The position numbers were made by a program, and so were the translations under genes. 64,000 nt of DNA. Source: Scylla paramamosain. Taxonomy: Eukaryota > Arthropoda > Malacostraca > Decapoda > Portunidae. The stretch lies in the NCBI RefSeq assembly GCF_035594125.1, contig NW_026973729.1, positions 1 to 64,000 of the forward strand. The letters are read 5' to 3'. A model generated the notes under the pieces. It was not told the origin of the DNA, made no database searches, and saw only the letters and a program-made list of their open reading frames with translations. Position 1 is the first letter of the stretch. Every line of letters begins with the position of its first letter. Positions 11,566 through 24,400 of the stretch are shown here, one piece after another.

Positions 11566-14500
11566 TCTTTTTTGTGTTTTTGATCGTGTTACACAATAAA
11601 GCACTAAAAGGAAGGGCAATCACATTACATGGGAATAAAACCAAATTTTATCAAGAACTTGCCTTTAAGTGTTTTTGAGCTCCTTACATACCAAAACGCT
11701 AAAACGCCTGCAAAATACATTTTATGGAGAAACAGAATAATATTACCAAATACATGTATTTTGAGTGTTTTTGATCATATTATCTATAAAAACACTTAAA
11801 TACATGCAAAGAACCTTATGTTTGGGAAACGAAAGGACATTACGAGAAACATGTATTATGAGCGTTTTTTAAGTTCCTTCAATACCTAAAAGCTAAAACC
11901 CACAAATAACACTCTTTATTTAGAAAAAAAAAATAAACAAAAAAGAAATAAAAAATTGGGATGTTTTTTTTTTTTTTTTGTTACTCATCCTTATAGATAC
12001 CGAGATGCGAAAATTCTGCCAAAATTCCGGGTATTTATGTGGAAAGAAGAACATTACCAAAAAAGTTAATTACAGCTTTTTTTTTCGGATTGTTAAGTAC
12101 CAAACCCTAAAGTGCATGCAAAGACACCTATATAGGGAAGTTAAACGACTTAATCAGAAACCTGTCTTTTCAGTGTTTTTCAGCATGTTAGGCACCAACA
12201 CGATAAATAATATGGAAGTCAGTCAATATGTGAATCCAAAACAAAATTACTGAAAACGTGTCTTTTCATTGTTTTACGTAGAAAAACACTAAGCGGACGC
12301 AAACCAACCTATATGAAGAAATAGAATAACATTACTAAAAAGATATATTTTGAGTGTTTTTGAGCTTGTTACCTACAAAAAATGCAAAAATGGATGTAAA
12401 GGAAACAAAAGGACTTTACGAGAAACGTGAATAATGAGTGTTTTATAGTTTTAAAACAACCACAAAAACTCGTGTATATAGAGAAATTTCTTACAAACCG
12501 AAATGATGAAATGCATGAATAACACTTTTAATCAATAAACAGAACTACCTTACCATATTGTGTATTTTGAGTGTTTTTCACATTCTTAGTTACGAAAATG
12601 CTAAATTACATGCGAAACTACCTTCATGTGGAAAAAAAAAATGACATTTCCAAAAAATGTATTTTTAGTGTTTTTGAGCGTGATATGCAACAATGCCTTA
12701 AAAAGCAGAACAATCACATTACATGGGAATAAAACCAATTTTTACGAAGAACTTGCCTTTAAGTGTTTTTTAAATCCTTACATGCCAAATCGCTAAAACG
12801 CATGCAAAACACCTTTATGGAGAAACAGAATAACATTACCAAATACATGTATTTTGAGTGTTTTTGATCATGTAACCTATAAAAACGCTTTATATATGTA
12901 AATATATAAAGTATATATGAAAGTATATATAAAAAGTATATATATGAAAGTATATATGAAAGTATATATAAAGTATATATAATGTATATATGTTCTTTAT
13001 ATACGAGTATGTAAAGAACCTTATGTATGTATAACAAAAGGACATTACGAAAATCGTGTATTATAAGTGTTTTTAAGTTACTTAAGTACCAAAAAGCTAA
13101 AACCCATAAATAACACTCTTTATAGAGAGAAAAAATAATTGTTATTTATCTTCATAGGTACCAAGATGGTAAAATTCTGGCAAAATTAATAGAAATTTTG
13201 TAAAAAAAAAAAAAACATAAAAAAAATGAAAACGTGTCTTTTCAGTGATTTACGTAGAAAAACGCTAAAACGGATGTAAACTAACCAATATGAAGAAATA
13301 GAATAACATTACCAAAAAGATATATTTTTTATGTGTTTTTGAGCTTGTTACCTACAAAAAATGCAAAAATGGATGGAAAGCACTTCATATTGGCGAAGAA
13401 AAGGACATTACGAGAAACGTGTATGAGTGTTTTATAGTTTGAAAAGAACCACAAGGTAAAAAGCTCAAAAACTCGTGTACATAAAGAAGTTTCTTACATA
13501 CCAAAAAGCTGAAACTCATGAATAACACTTTTAATTTTGAAACAGAAATACCTTACCAAATGTGTGTAGAAGAAAAGTTTCTTACATACCAAAATGCTGG
13601 AACTCATGAATAACACTTTTAATTAAGAAATAGAACAGCCTTATTAAATGCCTGTGTTTTGAGTTTTTTCACATTCTTAGTTACCAAAACCCCAAATTCC
13701 ATGCAAAACTAGCTTTATGTGGGACAAAAAAAAATGATATTACCAGAAAAGTGTCTTTTGAGTGTTTTTGAGCGTGTTAGGCAATAAAGCACTAAAAAGC
13801 AGGGTAATCACATTACATGGGAATAAAAACAACTTTTACCAAGAACTTGCCTTTAAGTGTTTTTGAGCTCATTACATACCAAAACGCTAAAACGCATGCA
13901 AAACACCTTTTATGGAGAAACAGAGTAAAATTACCAAAAACATATATTTTGAGGGTTTTCATCATGTTATCTATAAAAACGTTTAAATACATACAAAGAA
14001 CCTTATGTTTGCGAAACGAAAGGACATTACGAGAAATGTGTGTTAAAAGTGTTTTTAAGTTCCTTAAGTACCAAAAAGTTAAAACCCATAAATAACACTT
14101 TATTTAGAAACAAAGTAAGAAAATAAAAAAAATAGGATTTTTTTTTTTTTTGTTATTCATCTTCATAGGTACCAAGATGCCAAAATTCTGGGAAAATTCA
14201 GGGCTATTATATGATAAAAGAAAATTATTAAAAAAGTTAATTTTACCTTTTTTTTCGGACTGTTATATAACAAACCATAAAGTTCATCCAAACACTCCTA
14301 TATGAAGAAATTAAACGACCTTACCAGAAATCTGTTTTTTGAGTGTTTTTCAGCATATTAGGCACCAAAACGATAAATAATAAGGAACTCACTCTATATG
14401 AGAATCCAAAACAAAATTGCTCAAAACTTGTCTTTTCAGTGTTTTACGTAGAAAAACGCTAATACGGATTGAAACCAACCAGTATCCAGAAATAGAAAAA

Positions 14501-17429
14501 CATTACCAAAAAGGTATATTTTGAGTGTTTTTGAGCTTGTTACTACAAAAAACGGGAAAATTGATGCAAAGCACTCTAAATTAGAAAACAAAAGGACTTT
14601 CCAAGAAAAGTGTATAATGAGTTTTTCATAGTTGAAACAAACCAAAAGGCAAAAAACACAAAAACTCGTGGATATGGAGTATGTTCCTAGATACCAAAAT
14701 GCTGAAACTCATAAATAACACTCTTTATTGAGAAACAGAACAACCTTACTAAATGCGTGTATTTTGAGTGCTTTTCACATTCTTAGATACCATAAATCCA
14801 AAATTGCATGCAAAACCATCTTTATGTGAGAAAAAAATGACATTACCAAAAAAGTGTCTTTTAAGTGTTTTTCAGCGTGAGAGGAAATAAAGCACTAAAA
14901 AGCAGGGCAATCATATTACATTGGAATAACACCAATTTATACCAAAAACTTGCCTTTAAGTGTTTTTGAGCTTCTTATATAACAAACCGCTAAAACGCAT
15001 CCAAAACAAACTTTATGGAAAAACAGAATAACACCCTTTATTTAGAAACGGATTAACATTACTAAAAACATGTATTTTGAGTGTTTTTGATCATGTTATC
15101 TATAAAAATGCTTAAATACATGTAAAGAATATTGTTTGGGAAACAAAAGGACATTACGAGAAACGTGTATTATGAGTGTTTTTTTAAGTTCCTTAAGTAC
15201 CAAAAAGCTAAAACCCACAAATAACACTCTTTATTTAGAAAATAAAATAAAAAAAATAGAAATTTTTTTTTTCCTTATTCATCTTCATAGTACCGAGATG
15301 ACAAAATTTTGGGAAAATTCAGGGCAATCATATGATAATAAAATATTAGCAAAAAAGTTAATTTCATCTTTTTTTTTCGGATTCTTATGTACCAAACCCT
15401 AAAGTGCATGCAAAGCCTCTTATATGAGGAAATTAAACGACCTTATCAGAAATCTGTGTTTTGAGTGTTTTTTTTTTAGCATTTTAGGCACCAAAACGAT
15501 AAATAATGAGGAAGTCACTGTATATAAGAATCCAAAACAAAGTGACTGAAAACGTGTCTTCTTAGTGTTTTACTTAGAAACACGCTAAAACGGATGCAAA
15601 GCAACCAATATCAAGAAATAGAAAAACGTTACTAAAAAGTTATATTTTGAGTGTTTTTAAGCTTGTTACCTATAAAAAAAACTCGAAAATTGATGCAAAG
15701 CACTCTATATTGGGAAACAAAAGAACATTGCAAGAAAAGTGTATAATGAGTGTTTTATAGTTCAAAAGAACCACAAGGCAAAAAACGCAAAATCTCGTGT
15801 ATATGGAGAGGTTTCCTAGATACAAAAATGCTAAACTCATGTATAACACTCCTAATTGAGAAACAGAACAACCTTAATAAATGCGTGTATTTTGAGTGCT
15901 TTTCACATTTTTAGTTTCCAAAACCCCAAATTCAATGCAAAAATAGATTTGTGGGAAAAAAAAATGACTTTACCAGAAAAGTATCTTTTGAGTATTTTGA
16001 GCGTGATAGGCAATAAAGCCCTAAAAAGGAGGGCAATCACATTACATTGGAGGAAAACAAATTTTTACCAACAACTTGCCTTTAAGTGTTTATGAGCTCC
16101 TTATATACGAAAACATTAAAAGGCATGCAAAACACTCTTTATGGCGAAAAAGAATAATATTACCAAAAACATGTATTTTGAATGTTTTTGATCATGTTAC
16201 CAATGAAAACGCTTAAATACATGCAAAGAACACTATTTTTGGGAAACTAATGGAGATTACGAGAAATGTGTATTATGAGTCTTTTTAAGTTTATTATTTA
16301 CCAAAAAGCTAAAATCCAAAAATAACACTCTTTATTGAGAAATAATAAATAAATAAAAAAAATTTTTTTCTTTCTTATTCATCTTCACAGCTACCAAGAT
16401 GCAAAAATTCGGGCAAAATTCAGGAAATTATGTGAAATAAGAACATTATAAAAAAAGGTAAATTTAGCTTTTTTTTCGGACTGTTATGTACCAAACCCCT
16501 AAAGTGCATGCAAAGCCACCTATATGGGGAAATTAAACGTCTTTGCCAGAAAACGGTCTTATGAGTGTTTTTCAGCATCTTAGGAACCAACACGATTAAT
16601 AACATGGAAGTCAATCTATATGGGAATCCGAAACAAAATTACTGAAAACGTGTCTTTTCGGTGTTTTACGTAGAAAACGCTAAAAAGAATGCAAACCAAC
16701 CAAAATGAAGAAATAGAATAACATTACCAAAAAGGTATATTTTGAGTGTTTTTGAAATTGTTACCTACAAAAAACGCGAAAATAGATGGAAAGCACTCTA
16801 TAGAGGGAAGGAAAAGGCACCAAAAAGCATTTTAAGTACCAAAACGATAAATGGTATGAAAGTCACTCTATATGGAAATCCAAAACAAAATTACTGGAAA
16901 CATATCTTTAAAAAAATTTACGTAAAAAACGCTAAAACGCATGCAAACTAACCAATATGAGGAAATAGAATAACATTACCAAAAAACTATATTATGTGTG
17001 TTCTTGAGCTTGTTATATAAAAAAAAAACGCGAAAATGGATGCAAGCACTCTATATAAGGAAAAGAAATGACATAACGAGAAACGTGTATAATGAGTGTT
17101 TTATAGTCTCACTAGAATCACAAGGCAAAAAACGCAAAAACTCGACTGTATGGAGAAGTTTCTAGGACACCAAAATAATGAAACGCTTAATCAAGAAACA
17201 GAACAACCTTACTAAATGCGTGAATTTTGAGTGTTTTTTTACTTTGTTAGTTATCAAAACCACAAATTCTATGCGAAACTAGCTTTATGTGGGAAAAAAA
17301 TAACATTACCAGAAAAGTGTCTGAATATTTTTGAGCGTGTTAGGCAATAAAGCACTAAAAAGCAGGACAATCACAATAAATGAAAATAAAACCAACTTTT
17401 ACAAAGAACTTGCCTTTTAGTGTTTTTGA
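11566..17429 (-). repeat. Reverse-oriented HOR array
   Basis: m9 landmarks in reverse near 11,987, 13,150, 14,158, 15,280 and 16,380. The units at 14,158 and 15,280 are lineage B and the one at 16,380 is lineage A. Monomer m8 is missing near 13,200, where m9 runs through a poly(A) stretch straight into m7. The segment 16,100-17,429 is a second copy of the arrangement seen at 1-1,290, including the J1 end. No gene is seen. Short open frames such as 13,817-14,095 read through repeat text. Confidence 0.88.
12890..13014. repeat. Imperfect AGTATATATGAA-type microsatellite
   Basis: About 125 bases of imperfect units of the form AAAGTATATAT(A)(GA), placed inside a reverse m11 monomer between CTATAAAAACGCTT and GTAAAGAACCTTATG. 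Other m11 copies have only about ten bases here (AAATACATGCAAAG). The tract therefore looks like an in-place expansion of the monomer's own AT-rich text and not an insertion of outside DNA. Confidence 0.85.
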
Positions 17430-17885
17430 CACGCATTTAGTAAGGTTGCTCTGTTTCTCAATTAAGACTGTTATTCATGAGTTTCAGCATATACACGAGT
17501 TTTTGCGTTTTTTGCCTTGTTGTTTTTTTGAACTATAAAACATTCATTATACACTTTTCTCGCAATGTCCCTTTGTTTCCCAATATAGAGTGCTTTGTAT
17601 CAATTTTTTGAGCTTTTTTTTTTTGTAGGTAACAAGCTCAAAAACACTCAAAATATACATTTTTGGTAATGTTTTTCTGCTTCTTGATATTGGTTGGTTT
17701 CCATCACTTTTAGCGTTTTTCTACGTAAAACACTGAGAAGACACATTTTCAGTAGTTTTCTTTTGGATTCCCACATAGAGTGAGTTCCTTATTATTTATC
17801 GTTTTGGTGCCTAATATGCAGAAAAACACTCAAATGACAGATTTCTGGTAAGGTCTTTAATTTCCTCATATGGGACACTTTGCAT
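17430..17885 (+). repeat. Inverted module J1-J2, full-length copy
   Basis: Forward m4 to m8 sequence starting at ACGCATTTAGTAAGG and ending CACTTTGCATG. It is flanked by reverse array on both sides and is collinear with 11,091-11,565. It has the same lineage B tags (TTTGAACTATAAAACATTC, CTGAGAAGACAC). The surrounding reverse segments also match those around 1,291-1,600, so the module was copied with its flanks. Confidence 0.88.
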
Positions 17886-19404
17886 GTCTTTTCGGTGATT
17901 TTGAGCGTGTAACGCAATAAAGCACTAAAAGTCAGGGCAATCTCATTATATGGGAATAAAACCAAATTTTACCAAGAACTTTCCTTTGAGTGTTTTTGAG
18001 CTCCTTACGTACCAAAACGCTAAAACGCATGCAAAATACATTTTATGGAGAAACATTACCAAACACATGTATTTTGAGTGTTTTTGATCATGTTATCTAT
18101 AAAAAAGCTTAAATACATGCAAAGAACCTTATGTTTGGGAAACGAAAGAACATTACGAAAAACGTGTATTATGGGTGATTTTTAAGTTCCTTCAGTACCA
18201 AAAAGCTAAAACCCACAAATAACACTCTTTAGAAAAAAAAATATATAATGAATAAAAAAATAATAAAATTGGATTTTTTTTTTTTTTGTTATTCATCTTC
18301 ATAGGTACCGAGATGCCAAAATTCTGCCAAAATTCAGGGAATTTAAGTGGAAAAAAGAACATTATCATATAAGTTAATTATAGCTTTTTTTTTCGGATTG
18401 TTATTTACCAAACCCTAAACAGCATGCAAAGCCACCTATATAGGGAAGTTAAACGACGTTACCAGAAACCTGTCTTTTCATTGTTTTTCAGCATGTTAGG
18501 CACCAAAACGATCAATCATTTGGAAGTCAGTCAATATATGAATCCAAAAGAAAATTACTGAAAACGTGTCTTTTCAGTGTTTTACGTAGAAAAACGCTAA
18601 AACAGATACAAACCATCCTATATGGAGAAATAGAATAACATTACCAAAAAGATATATTTTGAGTGTTTTTGTAGGTAACAAACCTACAAAAAAATGCAAA
18701 AATAGATGTAAAGCACTCTATATTAGGAAACAAAAGGACATTACGAGAAACGTGTATAATGAGTGTTATATAGTTTTAAAAGAACCACAAGGCAATAAAC
18801 GCAAAAACTCGTGTATATAGGGAGATTTCTTACATACCAAAATGAATAACACTTTTAATAGATAAACAGAACTACCTTACCAAATTGTGTATTTTCAGTG
18901 TTTTCCCATCGTTAGTTACAAAAATGCGAAATTACATGCGAAACTAGCTTCATGTGGGAAAAAAAATGATATTACCAGAAAAGTGTCTTTTGAGTGTTTT
19001 TCAGCGTGATATGGAACAAAGCACTAAAAACAAGAACGATCATATTACATGGGAATAAAACCAACTTTTACGAAGAATTTTTTAACCCCTTATATACCAA
19101 ACCGCTAAAACGCATGGAAAACAAACTTTATGGAGAAACAGAATAACATATACCAAAAACATGTATTTTTAGTGTTTTTGATCATGTTATCTTTAAAAAC
19201 GCTTAAGTACATGCAAAGAACATTATGTTTGGGAAACAAAAGGACATTACGAGAAGCGTGTATTATGAGTGTTTTTTTAATTTCCTTAAGTACCAAAAAG
19301 CTAAAACACACAAATAACACTATTTATTTAAAAAAAATAAATAAATAAATAAATAAAAAAATAAAATAAATATTTTTTTTTGTCATTCATCTTCAAAGGT
19401 GCCA

Positions 19405-19445
19405 AATGCCAAAATTCCAGAAATGGAATGCCAGAGATGCCAAAA
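19405..19445. repeat. Local duplication of the m9 core
   Basis: The reverse m9 text ATGCCAAAATTC occurs twice about 32 bases apart (19,407 and 19,438), separated by CAGAAATGGAATGCCAGAG. Other m9 copies have it once. This is a short duplication with extra filler bases. Confidence 0.7.
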
Positions 19446-19576
19446 TTCTGGGAAAATTCAGGGCAATTATGTGATAAAAGAATATTTTCAAAAAATTTAA
19501 TTTCAGCTTTTTTTTTCGGACTGTTATATACCAAACCCAAAAGTGCATGCAAAATTAAACGACATTACCAGAAATC

Positions 19577-19606
19577 TGTGTTTTTAGTGCATGTGTTTTT
19601 AGTGCA
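19577..19606. repeat. 15-bp tandem duplication
   Basis: The unit TGTGTTTTTAGTGCA is present twice in a row inside a reverse m8 monomer. Other m8 copies have a single GAGTGTTTTTCAGCATG here. Confidence 0.8.
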
Positions 19607-20017
19607 TGTTAGGCACAAAAACTATAAATAATAAGGAACTCACTCTATATGAGAATCCAAAACAAAGTTACCGAAAACGTGTCTTCTCAGTGTTTTACGT
19701 AGAAACACGTTAAAACAGATGGAAACCAACCAATATCAAGAAATAGAAAAACGTTACCAAAAAGGTATATTTTGAGTGTTTTTGAGCTTTTTATCTACAA
19801 AAAACGCGAAAATTGATGCAAAACACTCTATATTAGGAAAGAAAAGGACATTGCAAGAAAAGTGTATAATAAGTGTTTTATAGTTCAAAAAAAAAACACA
19901 AGGCAAAAAACGCAAAAACTCGTGTATATGGAGAAGCTTCCTAAATACTAAAATGCTGAAACTAAAAACTAAAATGCTGAAACTCTTAATTAAGAAACAG
20001 AACAACCTTACTAAATG

Positions 20018-20030
20018 CGTGTCAAAAACA
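20018..20030. other. J1 breakpoint without a J2 partner
   Basis: CTAAATGCGTGTC (reverse m4) joins AAAAACACTAAAAGGCAAG (forward m2). Upstream, the reverse lineage B array carries on through m5-m9 without the J2 switch that trims the other module copies, so this is a simple reverse-to-forward array boundary. Confidence 0.8.
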
Positions 20031-21442
20031 CTAAAAGGCAAGTTCTTCGTAAAAGTTGGTTTTATTCCCATTTAATGTGATTGCCTTGCTTTTTAGTGCT
20101 TTATTGCCTAACACGCTCAAAAACACTCAAAGACACTTTTCTGGTAATGTCAATTTTTTCCCACATAAAGTTAGTTTCGCATGGAATTTGGGGTTTTGCT
20201 AACTAAGAATGTAAAAAAAAAACACTCAAAATACACGCATTTAGTAAGGTTGTTCTGTTTCTTGATTAAGAGTGTTTCAGCGTTTTGGTATCTTAGAAAC
20301 TTTTCTACTCAGACGAATTTTTGAGTTGTTTGCCTTGTGATTCTGGTGAAACTATAAAACACTCATTATACACGTTTCTCGTTATGTCCTTTTTTTCCTA
20401 ATATACAGTGCTTTGCATCCTTTTTCGCGTTTTTTTTTTTTTTTATGAAACAAGCTCAAACACACAAAATATACTTTTCTGGTAATATTATTCTATTTTT
20501 TCATATTAGTTGGTTTGCATCCGTTTTAGCGTTTTTCTACGTAAATCTTTTAAAAGACACGTTTTCAATAATTTTGTTTTGGATTTCTATATAGAGTGAC
20601 TTTAATATTATCTATCGTTTTGGTGCCTAACATGCGTAAAAACACTCAAAAGACAGGTCTCTTGTAAAGACGTTAAATTTTCCCAAATAGGTGGCTTTGC
20701 ATACACTTTATGGTTTGGTACATAACTCCAAAAAAAAGGTAAAATTAACTTTTTCGATAATGTTCTTTTTTCGACATAATTTCCCTGAATTTTGGCAGAA
20801 TTTTGGCATCTTGGTACCTATTAACATGAATAACAAAAAAATAAAAATGCTATTTTATTATTCATATAATTTATTTTCTCTATAAAAAGTGTTATTTGTA
20901 GGTTTTAACGTTTTGGTACTTAAGCAACTTAAAAACATTCATAATACACATTTCTCGTAATGTCCTTTTGTTTCTCAAATATAGGGATCTTTGCATGTAT
21001 TTAAGCGTTTTTATAGGTAACATGATAAAAAACACTCAAAAACACTTGTTTTTCGTAATGTTATTCTGCTTCTCCATAAGGGAGTGTTTTGCATGCGTTT
21101 TAGCGATTTGGTATGTAAGGAGCTGAAAAACACTTCAAGGCAACTTCTTTGTTAAAAATGGTTTTATTCCAATGTAATATGATTGCCCTGCTTTTTAGTG
21201 CTTTATTGCCTAACACGCTCAAAAACACTCAAAAGACACTTCTGGTAATGTCATTTTTTTCCCTCATTAAGCTAGTTTCGCATGCTATTTGAGGTTTTGC
21301 TAAGAATGTGAAAAAAAAAACACTCAAAATACACGCATTTGGTAATGTTGTTCTGGTTCTGAATTAAGATTGTTATTCATAAGTTTCAGCATTTTGGTGT
21401 CTAAGAAACTTCTTTATATACACAACATTATGCGCTTTTTGC

Positions 21443-21466
21443 CTTGTGGTTCTTGTGAACCACAAG
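21443..21466. repeat. Perfect 10-bp inverted repeat (hairpin) defining HOR lineage D
   Basis: CTTGTGGTTC, a 4-base loop TTGT, then GAACCACAAG. The two arms are exact reverse complements. The hairpin arises where other units read GTGAAACTATAAAACACTC; here about 28 extra bases (CCACAAGTTCTTTTGCCCG and following) are inserted before the m5 start. It is found again, perfect, at 35,034-35,057, and with one or a few mismatches near 26,800, 45,645, 50,687 and 61,410. Confidence 0.85.
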
Positions 21467-24400
21467 TTCTTTTGCCCGAATATAAAAAGACACTCATTAT
21501 TGACGTTTCTCGTAATGTCCTTTTCTTTCCCAATAGGGAGTGCTTTGCATTCATTTTCGCGTTTTTTCTAGGTAACAAGCTCAAAAACACATAAAATATA
21601 CCTTTTTGGTAAAGTTATTCTATTTCTTCATATTGGTTGGTTTGCATCCGTTTTAACGTTTTTTCTACGTAAAACACCTAAAAAACACGTTTTCAGTAAT
21701 TTTGTTTTCGATTCCCAAAGAAAATTGCCAGAATTTTTGCATCTTCGTACCTATGAAGATGAATAACAAAAAAAAAATTATTTTATTTATTTTTTTTTCT
21801 CTATAAAGAGCTTTATTTGTGGGTTAAAAGCTTTTTGAGTACTTAAGGAACTTAAAAACACTCATAATACACGTTTCTTGTAATGTCCTTTCGATTCCCA
21901 AACATAAGGTTCTTTGCATGTATTTAAGCGTTTTTATAAATACGAGTAACATGATCAAAAACACTCAAAATACAGGTTTTTGGTAATGTTACTCTGTTTC
22001 TCCATAAAAGGAGTTTTGGTATGTAAGGAGTTAAAAAAAAAACCCTTAAAGGCAAGTTCTTCGTAAAAGTTGGTTTTATTCCCATGTAATATGATTGTTC
22101 TGCTTTTTAGTGCTTTGTTGCATATCACGCTCAAAAACTCTCATAAGACACTTTTTTGGTAATATCTAGTTTTTTGCGTTTTTTGCCTTGTGGTTCGTAT
22201 GAAACTATAAAATACTCATTGTACACGTTTCTCGTAATGTTCTTTTGTTTCCCAATATTAAGTACTTTCCATCCATTTTCGCATTTTTTCTAGGTAACAA
22301 TTTGAAAAACACTCAAAATATATCTTTTTGGTAAAGTTATTCTATTTCTTCATATTGGTTGGCTTGCATCCATTTTAGTGTTTTTCTTCGTAAATCACTG
22401 AATAGACACGTTTTTAGTAATATTGTTGAAATTGCTGAAAAACACTCAAAAGACAGATTTCTGGTAAAGTCGTGTAATTTCCCCATATAGGTGGCTTTGG
22501 ATGCACTTCTGGGTTTGGTACATAATTCTGGAAAAAAGCAAATTTTTTTTTATATGTCCTTTCATTTCACAGACATAGGGTTCTTTGCATGTATTTAAGC
22601 GTTTTTATAGGTAACATGATCAAAAACACTCAAAATACATGTTTTTGGTAATGTTATTGTTTCTCCATAAAGGGTGTTTTGCATGCGTTTTAGCGTTTTG
22701 GTATATAAGGAGTTAAAAACATTTAAAGGCAAGTTCTTCTTAAAAGTTAGTTTTATTCCTATATAATGTGATTATTCTGCTTTTTAGTGCTTTTTTGCAT
22801 ATCATGCTCAAAAACACTCAAAAGACACTTTTCTGATCTCATTTTTTTTCCCACTTAAAGTTAGTTTTGCATGTAATTTGGGATTTTCGTAAGTAAGAAT
22901 GTGAAAAACACTCAAAATACATACATTTGGTAAGGTAGTTCTGTTTCTCAATTAAAAGTGTTATTCATGAGTTTTAGCATTTTGGTATGGAAGAAACTTC
23001 TCAATATACACGAGTTTTTGCATTTTTTGTCTTCTGGTTCTTGTGAAACTATAAAACAATCATTAAACACTTTTCTCTAAATGTCCTTTTGTTTTCCAAT
23101 ATAGAGTGCTTTTACATCCATTTTCGCGTTTTTTTTTGTAGGTAAAAAGCATTATAAACGTTTCTCGTAATGTCTTTTTGTTTCCCAATATAGAGAGATT
23201 TGCATCCATTTTCGCTCAAAACACAAAAAAATACCTTTTTGGTAATATTATTTTATTTCATGATATTGGTTGATTTGCTTTCTTTTTAGCGTTTTTCTAC
23301 GTAAAACACTGAAAAGACACGTTTTCAGTAATTTTGTTTTGGATTCCCATACAGAGTGATTTCCATATTATTTATTGTTTTGGTGCCTAACATACTGAAA
23401 AACAGGCAAAAGACAGGTTTCAGGTAAAGTCGTTTAATTTCCCCTTGCACTTTAGGGTTTGGTACATAACGGTCTGAAAAAAAGCTAAAACTAACTTCTA
23501 TGATATTCTTTTTTCACATATTTTCCCTGAATTTTGCCAGAATTTTGGCATCTCGATACCTATGATCAATTAAAAAAAAAAAAAATGCTATTTTTTCATT
23601 TATTTATTTTTTCTCTATAAAGAGTGTTATTTGTGGGTTTAAGCTTTTTGGTACTTAAGGAACGTAAAAACACTCATAATACTCGTTTCTCTTAATGTCC
23701 TTTTGTTTCCTAAAGATAAGGTTCTTTACATGTATTAAAGCGTTTTTATAGGTAACATGATCAAAAACACTCAAAATATACCTTTTTGGTAATGTTATTC
23801 TATTTCTTCATATTGGTTGGTTTCCATCCGTGTTTAGCGTTTTTCTACGTAAACACAGAAAAGATACGTTTTCAGTAATTTTTAGATTCCCATATAGAGT
23901 GACTTCCATTTTGTTTATCGTTTTGATGCCTAACATGCTGAAAAACACTCAAAAGACAGGTTTCTTGTAAAGTCGTTTAATTTCCCTTTGCATACACTTT
24001 AGGGTTTGGTACATAACAGTCCGAAAAAAAAAACTAAAATTAACCTCTTTCATAATTTTTTTTTTCACGTAATTTTCCTAAATTTTGCCAGAATTTTGGC
24101 ATCTCGTTGCCTATAAAGATCAATAAAAAAAATGTTTTTTAATTTATTTTTATTTATTTTTTTTCTGTATACAGTGTTATTTGTGGGTTTTAGGTTTTTG
24201 GTACTTAAGGAACTTATAAACACTCATAATACACATTCCTCGTAATGTCCTTTTATTCCCAAAAATAGGGTTCTTTGCATGTATTTAATCGTTTTTATTG
24301 GTAACAAGCTCAAAAACACTTAAAATACATGTTTTTGATAATGTTATTCTGTTTTTCCATACAGGGTGTTTTGCATGGGTTTTAGCGTTTTAGTATGTAA

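Larger units (their letters stand above)
17886..20023 (-). repeat. Reverse-oriented HOR array ending at a J1-type flip
   Basis: Reverse sequence with m9 at about 18,294 and 19,388. The first unit matches 1,601-2,820. The last unit is lineage B (AAAAACACAAGGC and GCAAGAAAAGTGTATAATAAG on this strand). It ends at CTAAATGCGTGTC, immediately followed by forward m2 (AAAAACACTAAAAGGCAAG). This is J1 read on the opposite strand. No J2 is present within this lineage B unit. Confidence 0.87.

Noticed and set aside
20400..20460. T and A runs of 12-20 bases as promoters, terminators or poly(A) sites
   Set aside because: Such runs are part of the m10, m5 and monomer-head text in most units and have no associated gene.
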